The position numbers and the translations under genes are program-made. Below the pieces are notes generated by a model that was not told where the DNA came from, ran no database searches, and saw only the letters and a program-made list of their open reading frames with translations. 64,000 nucleotides of DNA, taken from positions 1 through 64,000 of the forward strand of contig NZ_FPAY01000007.1 of assembly GCF_900116495.1 (NCBI RefSeq), given 5' to 3'. The DNA comes from Arthrobacter sp. ov118. GTDB taxonomy: Bacteria; Actinomycetota; Actinomycetes; Actinomycetales; Micrococcaceae. Positions 24,525 through 32,354 of this stretch are shown piece after piece; position 1 is the stretch's first letter; the number at the start of each line of letters is the position of its first letter.

Positions 24525-25526
24525 ATGATGCAGTTCCCCACCCGCCGCGCCGTTCTCGGAGCGGCATCGGCCGTTACCCTGCTGGCCCTCACGGCCTGCG
24601 GCAACGTCGCCGCCGGCAGCACCAGTTCGGCGAATTACCCTAGCGGCCCCGTGAGCCTGACCGTCGGCCAGGCGCCGGGCGGCAGCACCGACTTGATTGC
24701 CCGGGCCATCTCTGAAGGCTCGGCCAAGACGCTTGGGGCACCCGTCCCGGTGGTCAACAAGCCCGGCGCCAACGGGTCCCTCGCCACGAAAGAAGTGGCG
24801 GGCAAGCCGGCCGACGGCCAGAACCTGCTGCTGATCAATGCCTCCCTGATCACCATCACGCCGCTGGCTGTGGCCAAGGACGAGGCGGTCAACATCGATG
24901 ACTTCGACGTCATCGCAGGCCTGTCGCAGGACGACTACGTCCTGGTCGCCAGCCAGGGCTCCGGGTTCAAGTCCATCAAGGACCTGACCGGGGCGGGCCG
25001 CAACATCACCTTCGGCACCACCGGCGTCGGCACCGGCAGCCAGCTGGCCCAGAAGGTGTTGTTCAAGCAGGCCAACGTGCAGGGCACCGACGTTCCGTTC
25101 GACAGTGGTAAGCCCGCCCTCACCGCCGTCCTCGGCAACCAGGTGGAAGTCACCACCATCCAGCTCGGGGAAGCCATGCCCCAGATCCAGGCCGGCAAGA
25201 TCGCACCGCTGCTCGTGTTCTCCGAACAGCGGAACTCGTTCCTCCCGGACGTCCCCACGGCCAAAGAGTCCGGCTTCGACGTCCCCGTCGCGCAGTACCG
25301 CGCCGTCGCCGCGCCCAAGGGAACGCCCAAGGAGGTGAAGGACAAGCTGCTCGCCGCCTTCCAGGAGACTTTCAAGTCCGACGCCTACAAGGAGTTCAAC
25401 AAGAAGAACATGCTGACCCCGAAGGAAATTTCGGGCGAAGAAGTTGTGACCCAGTGGAAGGACTACGCCGCCAAGTACAAGTCCCTCGTGGAGAAGTACA
25501 GCATCAGCCTCAGCGGGACGAAGTGA
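24525..25526 (+). CDS. tctC: Tripartite tricarboxylate transporter substrate-binding lipoprotein
   Basis: A 333-aa TctC-family binding protein. The N-terminus is a lipoprotein signal with lipobox LTAC (Cys about residue 25). Family stretches are VGQAPGGSTDLIARAISEG, VVNKPGANGSLATKEVAGKP, LLINASLITITPLA and the C-terminal VAAPKGTPKEVKDKL. It would capture a carboxylate outside the membrane for the TctAB permease. The start is ATG at 24525 (or the adjacent ATG at 24528) after GAGGAGTTCC. It is the first gene of the tctCBA-stress protein operon; aldarates are the probable substrate given the flanking genes. Confidence 0.93.
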   Translation: MMQFPTRRAVLGAASAVTLLALTACGNVAAGSTSSANYPSGPVSLTVGQAPGGSTDLIARAISEGSAKTLGAPVPVVNKPGANGSLATKEVAGKPADGQNLLLINASLITITPLAVAKDEAVNIDDFDVIAGLSQDDYVLVASQGSGFKSIKDLTGAGRNITFGTTGVGTGSQLAQKVLFKQANVQGTDVPFDSGKPALTAVLGNQVEVTTIQLGEAMPQIQAGKIAPLLVFSEQRNSFLPDVPTAKESGFDVPVAQYRAVAAPKGTPKEVKDKLLAAFQETFKSDAYKEFNKKNMLTPKEISGEEVVTQWKDYAAKYKSLVEKYSISLSGTK

Positions 25527-26152
25527 TTCGAGTGCAGGAAACAAACCGAACGTCCGGCGGAGAGGACGGCATCCACTCCCGTCGCTCCGCCGGGCAGTCG
25601 GCCCCCGCACGCGACACCGAGGTACTGCCGGACAGCGCCGACGTGCTGGCCGGCCCCGAAGATGATCTGACCCCCGAACAACTGGCCGCCCAGTGGGAAG
25701 AGGAAAAGCCGCCGGCCGCCGGTCCGCTCGCCAACGCTGCCTCGTCACTGGTGGTGCTGGGCATCGGCGTCGGGTCGCTGGTCCTGTCCGTGGCCATGGG
25801 CCTGGGCACCCCGGAAGCGCCGCAGCCCGGGCTGTGGCCGTTCCTGGTCAGTTGCGTGATGGTGGCTCTGGCGCTGTTCCAGCTGGTGGCAGGCAGGCAC
25901 AACCGGGATGCGGAAAAATTCACCCGCATGTCCATGGCCCCGGTGACCGGACTGGTCACGCTGGCTGCCATGGTGTCCCTCATGCCCGTCATCGGCTTTG
26001 AACTGCCCGCGCTCGTAATGTGCATCGTCTGGATGCGCTTCCTCGGTGGCGAAACCTGGCGTTCAACGCTACTGGTGAGCGCCGTCGTCGTCGTGTCCTT
26101 CTACGGCATCTTCGTGCTGGCGCTCAATACTTCCATTCCCCACCTCTTCTAG
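25523..26152 (+). CDS. tctB: Tripartite tricarboxylate transporter small membrane subunit
   Basis: A 209-aa TctB-type protein. The first ~70 residues are hydrophilic and probably disordered; then come four hydrophobic helices (LVVLGIGVGSLVLSVAMGLG, LWPFLVSCVMVALALFQLV, VTGLVTLAAMVSLMPVIGFE, TLLVSAVVVVSFYGIFVLAL). GTG at 25523 overlaps the tctC stop in GTGA, so it is translationally coupled. The long N-terminal extension is unusual for TctB and has no recognised motif. Confidence 0.9.
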   Translation: MIRVQETNRTSGGEDGIHSRRSAGQSAPARDTEVLPDSADVLAGPEDDLTPEQLAAQWEEEKPPAAGPLANAASSLVVLGIGVGSLVLSVAMGLGTPEAPQPGLWPFLVSCVMVALALFQLVAGRHNRDAEKFTRMSMAPVTGLVTLAAMVSLMPVIGFELPALVMCIVWMRFLGGETWRSTLLVSAVVVVSFYGIFVLALNTSIPHLF

Positions 26153-26161
26153 GAGACCACC

Positions 26162-27691
26162 GTGGATTTCCTGAATCCCGTGCTCAACGGATTCGTAGTC
26201 GTCCTGGAGCCCATGAACCTCCTGTACTGCCTGATCGGCGTCGTTATCGGCATGCTGATCGGTGTGCTGCCGGGTCTCGGACCCGCGGCCACGATCGCCA
26301 TCCTGCTGCCATTGACCTACAACGTCGAACCCGTGACCGCGATCATCATGCTTGCGGGCATCTTCTACGGGGCGCAGTACGGCGGCACCATCACCTCCGT
26401 GCTGCTCCGGTTGCCGGGCGAAGCATCCTCCGTGGTCACCGTCTTTGACGGCTACCAGATGGCCAAGCAGGGCAAAGCAGGAACCGCCCTGGGCCTGGCC
26501 TCCATTGGCTCGTTCATCGGCGGCACCGCGTCCATTGTCGGCCTGACCTTCCTGGCTCCCATCGTGGCCAGCTTCGCCCTGGACTTCGGCCCCGCCGAAT
26601 ACTCGGCACTCGCGCTGCTGGGCATCCTCCTGGTGGCCACCATCAGCAATGGCGCCAAGACCAAGGCACTGATCGCGGCCGCTTTCGGGCTGCTGCTGGC
26701 CACCGTGGGCCGGGACATCTTTACAGGCGAAAGCCGGTTCACCTTCGGCAGCCTCGAACTGGCAGACGGAATCGACTTCGTCCCGATCGCCATGGGCATC
26801 TTCGGCCTGGGCGAGATCCTCTACAACCTGGAGGAACGGCACCGGGCGGCCAAGGCGCCGTCGACCGTCACGAACGTATGGCCCTCTCGCAAAGATCTGT
26901 CCCAGGCGTCCGGGGCGATCGGCCGCGGCTCGGTCCTGGGGTTCTTCCTCGGGATCCTGCCCGGTGGTGGCGCCACGATCGCCTCGATGGCCTCCTACGC
27001 GATGGAGAAGAAGCGGGCCAAGCAGCCAGAGCGCTTCGGCAAGGGCGCCCCCGAGGGTGTGGCCGGACCGGAAACCGCCAACAACGCCGCCGCCACCTCT
27101 TCCTTCATCCCGCTGCTGACCTTGGGAATCCCCGCCAATGCCACCATGGCGCTGATGTTCGGGGCCCTGCTGATCCAGGGTGTCACGCCGGGCCCGCAGC
27201 TGGTGGAGCAGGACCCAGGGCTCTTCTGGGGCGTCGTGAACTCCATGTACATCGGCAACATCCTGCTGCTGATCATGAGCCTGCCGCTCGTCGGGGTGTT
27301 CGTGAAGATCCTCCGGGTCAGGGCGGCGATCCTGGCCCCGGTCACGGCCCTGATCACGCTGTTGGGCGCCTACACCATCAACAACAGCATGTTCGACGTC
27401 ACCTTGGTGGTGGTGTTCGGCATCGTGGGTTACCTCATGAAGAAGTTCGGCTTCGAACCCGGTCCGCTGGTTCTGGCCTTCGTCCTGGGCTCCCTCCTGG
27501 AGAGCTCCCTGCGCCGCTCACTGCTGGTCTTCGGCGGCGACCCGACAGGATTCTTCAGCCGGCCGATTTCGGCCACGCTCCTGGCTGTCTTCGTCCTGGT
27601 CGCGGTGCTCCCGGGCCTCCGGAGCCTGCTGGCCAAACGCAGGGCCGCGACCGCGGACCCCGCCACAACGAAAATTAAGGAAACGGTATGA
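26162..27691 (+). CDS. tctA: Tripartite tricarboxylate transporter large permease subunit
   Basis: A 509-aa TctA-family protein with about twelve helices. Diagnostic segments are GVLPGLGPAATIAILLPLTY, FYGAQYGGTITSVLLRLPGE, GILPGGGATIASMASYAMEK (second copy of the family repeat) and NNAAATSSFIPLLTLGIPANA. The start is GTG at 26162 with AGGAGA upstream, 9 bp after tctB. It drives carboxylate uptake by cation symport with TctB and TctC. Confidence 0.95.
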   Translation: MDFLNPVLNGFVVVLEPMNLLYCLIGVVIGMLIGVLPGLGPAATIAILLPLTYNVEPVTAIIMLAGIFYGAQYGGTITSVLLRLPGEASSVVTVFDGYQMAKQGKAGTALGLASIGSFIGGTASIVGLTFLAPIVASFALDFGPAEYSALALLGILLVATISNGAKTKALIAAAFGLLLATVGRDIFTGESRFTFGSLELADGIDFVPIAMGIFGLGEILYNLEERHRAAKAPSTVTNVWPSRKDLSQASGAIGRGSVLGFFLGILPGGGATIASMASYAMEKKRAKQPERFGKGAPEGVAGPETANNAAATSSFIPLLTLGIPANATMALMFGALLIQGVTPGPQLVEQDPGLFWGVVNSMYIGNILLLIMSLPLVGVFVKILRVRAAILAPVTALITLLGAYTINNSMFDVTLVVVFGIVGYLMKKFGFEPGPLVLAFVLGSLLESSLRRSLLVFGGDPTGFFSRPISATLLAVFVLVAVLPGLRSLLAKRRAATADPATTKIKETV

Positions 27692-28095
27692 GCATCGTGG
27701 TCGGATTCGTCCCCACCCCAGCGGGGGAGGCTGCCCTGACGGCAGGCATCGCCGAGGCGCGGCTGCGGCAACAGGACCTGCTGATCGTCAATTCGGCCCG
27801 AGAAGGGGCTCTGGTTGATAAGTCCGTGGCCAGCAGCGCCGTCCTGGACGACGCTGCCAGCAGGGCAAGGACGGCAGGGGTCAAGGCAGAGGTCATCCAG
27901 CCTCCCTACCAGTACGACCTCGCCGATGAATTCCTCGACATCGCCCGGGAAGCTGGGGCTTCCCTCATCGTCATCGGCCTGCGGCACCGCAGCCAGGTTG
28001 GCAAATTCATCCTCGGCAGCCACGCCCAGCGGATCCTCATGCAGGCCGACCGCCCCGTCCTTGCCGTGAAAGCCGACGGGCCAGGCTTCGCCTGA
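27688..28095 (+). CDS. Universal stress protein family protein
   Basis: A 135-aa single-domain UspA-fold protein: IVVGFVPTPAGEAALTAGIA at the N-terminus and the ATP-binding-type motif GLRHRSQVGKFILGSHAQRI followed by ADRPVLAVK. Its ATG overlaps the tctA stop (ATGA), so it is co-translated with the transporter. Usp proteins adjoining permeases may regulate them in a nucleotide-dependent way; this is inference. A hairpin 10 bp later closes the operon. Confidence 0.9.
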   Translation: MSIVVGFVPTPAGEAALTAGIAEARLRQQDLLIVNSAREGALVDKSVASSAVLDDAASRARTAGVKAEVIQPPYQYDLADEFLDIAREAGASLIVIGLRHRSQVGKFILGSHAQRILMQADRPVLAVKADGPGFA

Positions 28096-28105
28096 GCCTC
28101 CAGTG

Positions 28106-28131
28106 GCCGCCGACCCGAAACGGTCGGCGGC
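28106..28131 (+). terminator. Terminator of tctCBA-usp
   Basis: A perfect 10-bp GC-rich stem (28106-28115 with 28122-28131), loop CGAAAC, follows the stop of the stress-protein gene by 10 bp and is followed by a short T-containing stretch. Confidence 0.75.
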
Positions 28132-28205
28132 TTCTGCGTTCCCTCCCGCCGGTAGCCGCTGCCGCCGCGTATGGTGTTGCTCACCAACAACCGGAAGGAC
28201 TCTTC

Positions 28206-29162
28206 GTGGCTCTGCGGTGCGCAGTGATTGACGACTACCAGGAGGCAGCGCGCCATTTTGGCGACTGGAACCAACTCGCGGGCAAGGTCGAGCTGACGGT
28301 GTTTACCGACCATCTGGATGAGGAGGAAGCTGTGGCCGAACGCCTGGCCCCCTTCGACGTCGTCGTGATCATGCGTGAAAGGACGCCCTTTCCTGCCGCT
28401 TTGCTGCAACGCCTGCCCCAGCTGAAACTGCTCATCACCAGTGGGATGAGAAATGCTGCCATCGACCTGCACGCGGCGCGGGAACAGAGCATCACAGTCT
28501 GCGGCACGGCCAGCAATTCACAACCGCCGGCAGAACTGACATGGGCGCTGATCCTGGGCCTGGCCCGTCACATACTTCCCGAAACCGCTGCCTTGCAGGG
28601 GAGAGGCCCGTGGCAGCACACCGTAGGCGGGGATCTGTATGGATCCACCCTTGGCCTGATCGGACTGGGAAAGATTGGCACTCAGGTTGCCCGCATCGGG
28701 GCCGCTTTTGGCATGGACGTGGTGGCTTGGAGCGAGAACCTCACCGCCGAGCGGACCGACGCCGCGGGTGTCCGCCTGGCACCGTCGAAGCACGCGCTAC
28801 TCACCGAGGCTGACATCGTCTCCGTCCACCTTGTGCTGGGTCCCCGGAGCCGCGGTTTGATCGGCGCCCCGGAATTGGCGCTGATGAAAGAGACTGCGCT
28901 ACTGATCAATACCTCACGGGCCGGCATCGTTGACCAAACAGCCCTTCTGACTGCCCTGTCCGAACACCAGATCGGGGGTGCCGGACTGGACGTCTTCGAG
29001 GAGGAGCCGCTGCCGCACGACTCACCGTTCCGGGACCTGCCAAATGTGCTGGCGACTCCACACCTGGGATACGTCACCGAACGCAACTACAGCGGCTACT
29101 TTCAAGAAGCGATAGAAAACATCGAGGCCTTTCTGAACGTGCGCCCCATCCGCGTTCTTTGA
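28206..29162 (+). CDS. D-isomer-specific 2-hydroxyacid dehydrogenase
   Basis: A 318-aa NAD-dependent dehydrogenase. The Rossmann motif is GLIGLGKIGTQVARIGAAFG, and the catalytic Arg, Glu and His lie in INTSRAGIVDQ, DVFEEEPLP and TPHLGYVT. It would reduce a 2-oxoacid or oxidise a D-2-hydroxyacid; the specific substrate cannot be read. The start is GTG at 28206 with GGAAGGAC. It follows the aldarate region but is separated by a terminator, so a shared role is only possible. Confidence 0.92.
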   Translation: MALRCAVIDDYQEAARHFGDWNQLAGKVELTVFTDHLDEEEAVAERLAPFDVVVIMRERTPFPAALLQRLPQLKLLITSGMRNAAIDLHAAREQSITVCGTASNSQPPAELTWALILGLARHILPETAALQGRGPWQHTVGGDLYGSTLGLIGLGKIGTQVARIGAAFGMDVVAWSENLTAERTDAAGVRLAPSKHALLTEADIVSVHLVLGPRSRGLIGAPELALMKETALLINTSRAGIVDQTALLTALSEHQIGGAGLDVFEEEPLPHDSPFRDLPNVLATPHLGYVTERNYSGYFQEAIENIEAFLNVRPIRVL

Positions 29163-29465
29163 TCCTGTCCCCACGTCGGCGGCCACGATCGGCTTCAGGC
29201 CCGGGAATCCGAGCGAGGAGTCACGACAACATCAGGGCCGGGGCGGACAGGGAAAGCCCGCCTGAGGACCGCCTGCTCTCTGTGAGTTTCATTTGTTTTG
29301 CCTGTGCATCGTCCGCCGCTCCTTGCGCCTTCTGGTTGCCCGGAGCAAGCTGTTGCTCACATGGTGAATTGATCCATGACGAGGGGACCAGGGCGAGGGC
29401 GCCGCGGACCTTGCTGGGGGCGATCCCGCAGCAAGGGCGGGAGCCCGCAGAACGGGAGGCACGTA
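29163..29465. other. Intergenic region upstream of the calpain-like gene
   Basis: About 300 bp without a convincing gene, between the 2-hydroxyacid dehydrogenase and the calpain-like protease. The only clear signal is the GGGAGG ribosome binding site at 29453-29458. No hairpin, repeat or strong promoter was found. Confidence 0.5.
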
Positions 29466-30494
29466 ATGAAGCGTGCAGTATCCAGGCCGACTAGATTTCG
29501 AACCGTCGGCATTTACTCATTGATTGCCGCGGTTGTAGTTTTCGGAATTGCGCTTGTCTATTTTTTCCGGGCGTCCGTCACTCCGCCCACTGCTTCGCCG
29601 CCGGGAACCTCTATGCCTCCCACCACGACGGGAGCCTCCACGCCTCCCACGTCGACGACGCCTTCTACCTCGACGCCTCCTAGTGCGGCGCCCGGAACTT
29701 CGGCGCCTCCTACCTCGACGCCGGGACCCTCCACACCTCCGGTGAGCAATCCGACGGTGAAGCGCGCGACTTACCAGCAGGTGCCGAACCAGGTGCTGTT
29801 TGCGCTGGACAGCTCCGGAAAGCCGAACATTTCCGGAGACCTGACAAATATCGTGCAGGGTGACGCGGGAGATTGTTATTTCCTGGCAGCCTTGATGACG
29901 GTCGCCGCTCGAGAGCCCGAAACCATCATGAACATGGTCCGCGACAACGGCGACGGCACTTACACCATTTCATTCCACAGCAGGTATGACGGGGTCGCCA
30001 ATCCCGTGACGGTAACCGTTGACGGTGATCTTCCGTATCGCCGCGGCAAGCCCTTCGAAAATGGCATCGAAAACATCGATGGCAAGAACGTTTCCTGGGC
30101 GGCGATCATCGAGAAGGGGTGGGCCGCCGCGAACGGCAACAGCTATAACAGCATCGATGGCACCGATCTCAGTAATCTCCAGGACCACGATGTGCACAAT
30201 GCCCTTTATGCCATCACTGGCAAGGAGGGCGTCGACCGCAATCCCGGCGGCCCCATGACGGGAGTGAGCTTTGATCAGATGCAGCAGGATTTCTCGAATG
30301 GTCTCGTCACACTGGGGACGTCCAACTCCGAGGGCGAGCTGGTAGCCGACCATTCCTACGCATTGCTGGGCGTAAATACCGCAGACCAGACAGTAGTGGT
30401 GGGGAACCCGGAAGGCGGCCAATCGACGCTGACGTTTGACGCCTTCCAGTCCTCGAACATCAACCAGTACATTGCCTTACCGACCTATCCCTGA
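29466..30494 (+). CDS. Membrane-anchored calpain-like cysteine protease
   Basis: A 342-aa protein. A basic N-terminus and one membrane helix (residues 14-34) are followed by a Pro/Thr/Ser-rich linker (about 36-97) and a C2-type (calpain) protease domain (about 100-342). The catalytic triad is visible: Cys137 in QGDAGDCYFLAAL, His296 in ADHSYALLGV and Asn314 in VVVGNPEGG. The layout places the protease outside the cell on a flexible stalk. ATG at 29466 with GGGAGGCACG is chosen over an upstream in-frame ATG at 29376. Bacterial calpains are sporadic and poorly studied; the target and any calcium dependence are unknown. Confidence 0.85.
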   Translation: MKRAVSRPTRFRTVGIYSLIAAVVVFGIALVYFFRASVTPPTASPPGTSMPPTTTGASTPPTSTTPSTSTPPSAAPGTSAPPTSTPGPSTPPVSNPTVKRATYQQVPNQVLFALDSSGKPNISGDLTNIVQGDAGDCYFLAALMTVAAREPETIMNMVRDNGDGTYTISFHSRYDGVANPVTVTVDGDLPYRRGKPFENGIENIDGKNVSWAAIIEKGWAAANGNSYNSIDGTDLSNLQDHDVHNALYAITGKEGVDRNPGGPMTGVSFDQMQQDFSNGLVTLGTSNSEGELVADHSYALLGVNTADQTVVVGNPEGGQSTLTFDAFQSSNINQYIALPTYP

Positions 30495-30565
30495 GGGGAC
30501 TGTTGAACGGACGACGGCGGCGAATTTCAGTTGAGTTATTGGGGGCTTACCTGCGAGCGCGGGGC

Positions 30566-30991
30566 TCAGTCGTTGATTGCCTCGATGCCAAGCCGCTTGA
30601 GCTTTTCAAGGTGCTCAAGCATGGCTCGGCGCACGTGAGGGGAGTGGCCCTCCCAGTCCAGGACTTCGCTGAGTACTCGTAGTGGCCTTCGGGTGCGGTA
30701 GGACCTGGTCGGGTTGCCCGGAAATTTCTTGTCGGTCAGGTTGGGGTCGTCCTCGATGGGGCCGGTGGGTTCCACGCAGTAAATCCTGCCGTGGCCCTCG
30801 CCCATGGCCAACTCCGCTCCCCAGATGGCCGCATCCATGGTGGCGGTCAGGTAGATGAAGTTCGCTTTGGTCCGCTCGCCGTAGTTGGAGCTGTAGCCGG
30901 GTTCCAGGAGATCACCGGGCTTCAGGTCGGCTTTGGTGCCGTGGTAAAACGGTCCGGCGTCCTGCCTGTGAGCAGTGTTGGTGAGGTCCAT
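30566..30991 (-). CDS. arr: Rifampin ADP-ribosyltransferase
   Basis: A 141-aa Arr enzyme that inactivates rifamycins by ADP-ribosylation using NAD. The sequence closely follows the family: FYHGTKADLKPGDLLEPGYS, ANFIYLTATMDAAIWGAELA, GRIYCVEPTGPIEDDPNLTD and KKFPGNPTRSYRTRRPLRVL, with the conserved His and Asp of the active site in HGTK and EDDP. The length matches known Arr proteins. The start may be ATG at 30991 or GTG at 31006; neither has a strong ribosome binding site. Confidence 0.93.
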   Translation of the reverse strand: MDLTNTAHRQDAGPFYHGTKADLKPGDLLEPGYSSNYGERTKANFIYLTATMDAAIWGAELAMGEGHGRIYCVEPTGPIEDDPNLTDKKFPGNPTRSYRTRRPLRVLSEVLDWEGHSPHVRRAMLEHLEKLKRLGIEAIND

Positions 30992-31091
30992 CTGTCGAGT
31001 CTGCACGATCCTGAGGCATTCCTCACCTGATCCCCCCGCGGGATGCTGCAGTCCGGCCCGCACGAGGGCCGGTCCCGTCCGGTCCCGAGGG

Positions 31092-31355
31092 CTAGGCAAC
31101 CACCTTGTTCATCAGCTCGTTCTTCTCCGGGGTGACCTCTACCGGCAAATTGGGCCTGACACTTTCGTTGAACCAGGCATCGTGCTGCTCGGCGCTCTCC
31201 CAGATTTCCACGACATTCACCCCGTTTTCACGCTCCCATGCGTAGTGCGCAATGAAACCGGGGGAGGCCTTCAGCTTGTCGACGAGCTTGGCAGCGATTG
31301 ATTCATATTGTTCCCGGGTCAGGCCGGGAACAAGGCTGTTGGTCAGGATAGTCAT
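31092..31355 (-). CDS. ABM-fold (antibiotic biosynthesis monooxygenase-like) protein
   Basis: An 87-aa single-domain protein with the dimeric alpha/beta-barrel pattern of ABM and related families: TREQYESIAAKLVDKLKASP, GFIAHYAWERENGVNVVEIW and ESAEQHDAWFNESVRPNLP. The Trp- and His-containing middle is typical of ABM-like proteins, which range from monooxygenases to stress proteins. ATG at 31355 is supported by AAGGAG 7 nt upstream. No substrate is implied. It lies 100 bp before arr on the same strand. Confidence 0.8.
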   Translation of the reverse strand: MTILTNSLVPGLTREQYESIAAKLVDKLKASPGFIAHYAWERENGVNVVEIWESAEQHDAWFNESVRPNLPVEVTPEKNELMNKVVA

Positions 31356-31604
31356 GACAGACTCCTTAGGATCCATACGCCGGCCGGGCGGACGGATTCC
31401 GCGGACGGGCTGGCACAGCTGAATGTACGCCCACAGGGACAGTGCCGGCAGGGTCGTTCCGGACTGGCGGGAACGAGATTTATAAGTGCGAGGTCTGTTC
31501 TTCCGCGGTAATTGTCTGGGGGTGCATTGAGCGGGTGCGGTAGGGGACTAAGGAGAGTGACGCCCCGGCCTACTTGCGAAGGCACGCGCCATTCGCCACA
31601 AGGG

Positions 31605-32354
31605 TCATCGGATACTAGGGGCGCCGGGCGGTGCCCCGGGGCCCGACGGCAGATTCGGGCACGTCCGCTCGTACGGTCGGCCGGGTAGTAGGGCAGTCCA
31701 CTCGCTCATCGACATGTTTCGATTGACCAGGGCACAGCCGGTTTGGGCCCAAGACGAGAAGCCCGGGTCCCACAGGCGGGCGTTTCTGTCCCAGCTCGAG
31801 GACGCGACGAACTTGCTGTCGGGGGTGAACGCCACACCGGTTACCTCAGCGTTGTGCCCGCTGAGGGTTATGGGGGGAGACTGCGTCGAAGCGACGTCCC
31901 AGACCCGGACCGTCCGGTCTTCGCTCCCGGAGGCGAGCAGGCGACCGTCGGGGCTGAAAGCGACGCTTCGCACGACGTCAGTGTGCCCACTGAGCGGCGC
32001 ACCGATCCTCTTTCCGGTCGCCGCGTCCCAGAGCAAGACGTTGTTGTCGGAGCCGCCGGAGGCCAGCACACGCCCGTCCGGGCTGAAGGCCACCCCGTAG
32101 ACGGGTCCTTGGTGCCCGGTCAGTGGTCCGACGGATCGCCCCGAGGCCGGGTTCCAAATACGGACTGTGCCGTCAGCCGACGCGGATGCTATCGAACCGT
32201 CGGGGCCGAACGCGATGCTGTTTACGGCGTCCAGGTGGTTGAGCTGCGGCACCGTATGGTGCTCGCGCGACGTCACGCTCAGGATCTGCACGCTGCCGTC
32301 GTCGACGCCTACGGCGACGTGCTGACCGTCCGGGCTGAATGCCACATCGGTCAA
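31605..32354 (-). CDS. WD40 C-terminal part of the TIR-NTPase-WD40 receptor (-1 frame)
   Basis: A 249-codon frame beginning at TTG 32354, where it overlaps the stop of the large TIR-NTPase gene by 4 bp (TTGA). It contains five WD40 repeats (AFSPDGQHVAVGVDDGSVQI, IASASADGTVRIWN, LASGGSDNNVLLWD, LASGSEDRTVRVWD, VASSSWDRNARLWD) and a short tail with two Cys. Its repeats continue those of the upstream gene without a gap if the frame is changed by -1 at 32372-32378, giving 14 repeats in all. It is therefore almost certainly the end of the same protein, not a separate gene. Confidence 0.85.
   Translation of the reverse strand: MTDVAFSPDGQHVAVGVDDGSVQILSVTSREHHTVPQLNHLDAVNSIAFGPDGSIASASADGTVRIWNPASGRSVGPLTGHQGPVYGVAFSPDGRVLASGGSDNNVLLWDAATGKRIGAPLSGHTDVVRSVAFSPDGRLLASGSEDRTVRVWDVASTQSPPITLSGHNAEVTGVAFTPDSKFVASSSWDRNARLWDPGFSSWAQTGCALVNRNMSMSEWTALLPGRPYERTCPNLPSGPGAPPGAPSIR

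Noticed and set aside
24477..25748. 423-codon minus-strand open frame opposite tctC
   Set aside because: A shadow of the tctC codon bias; no start signals and no family resemblance.
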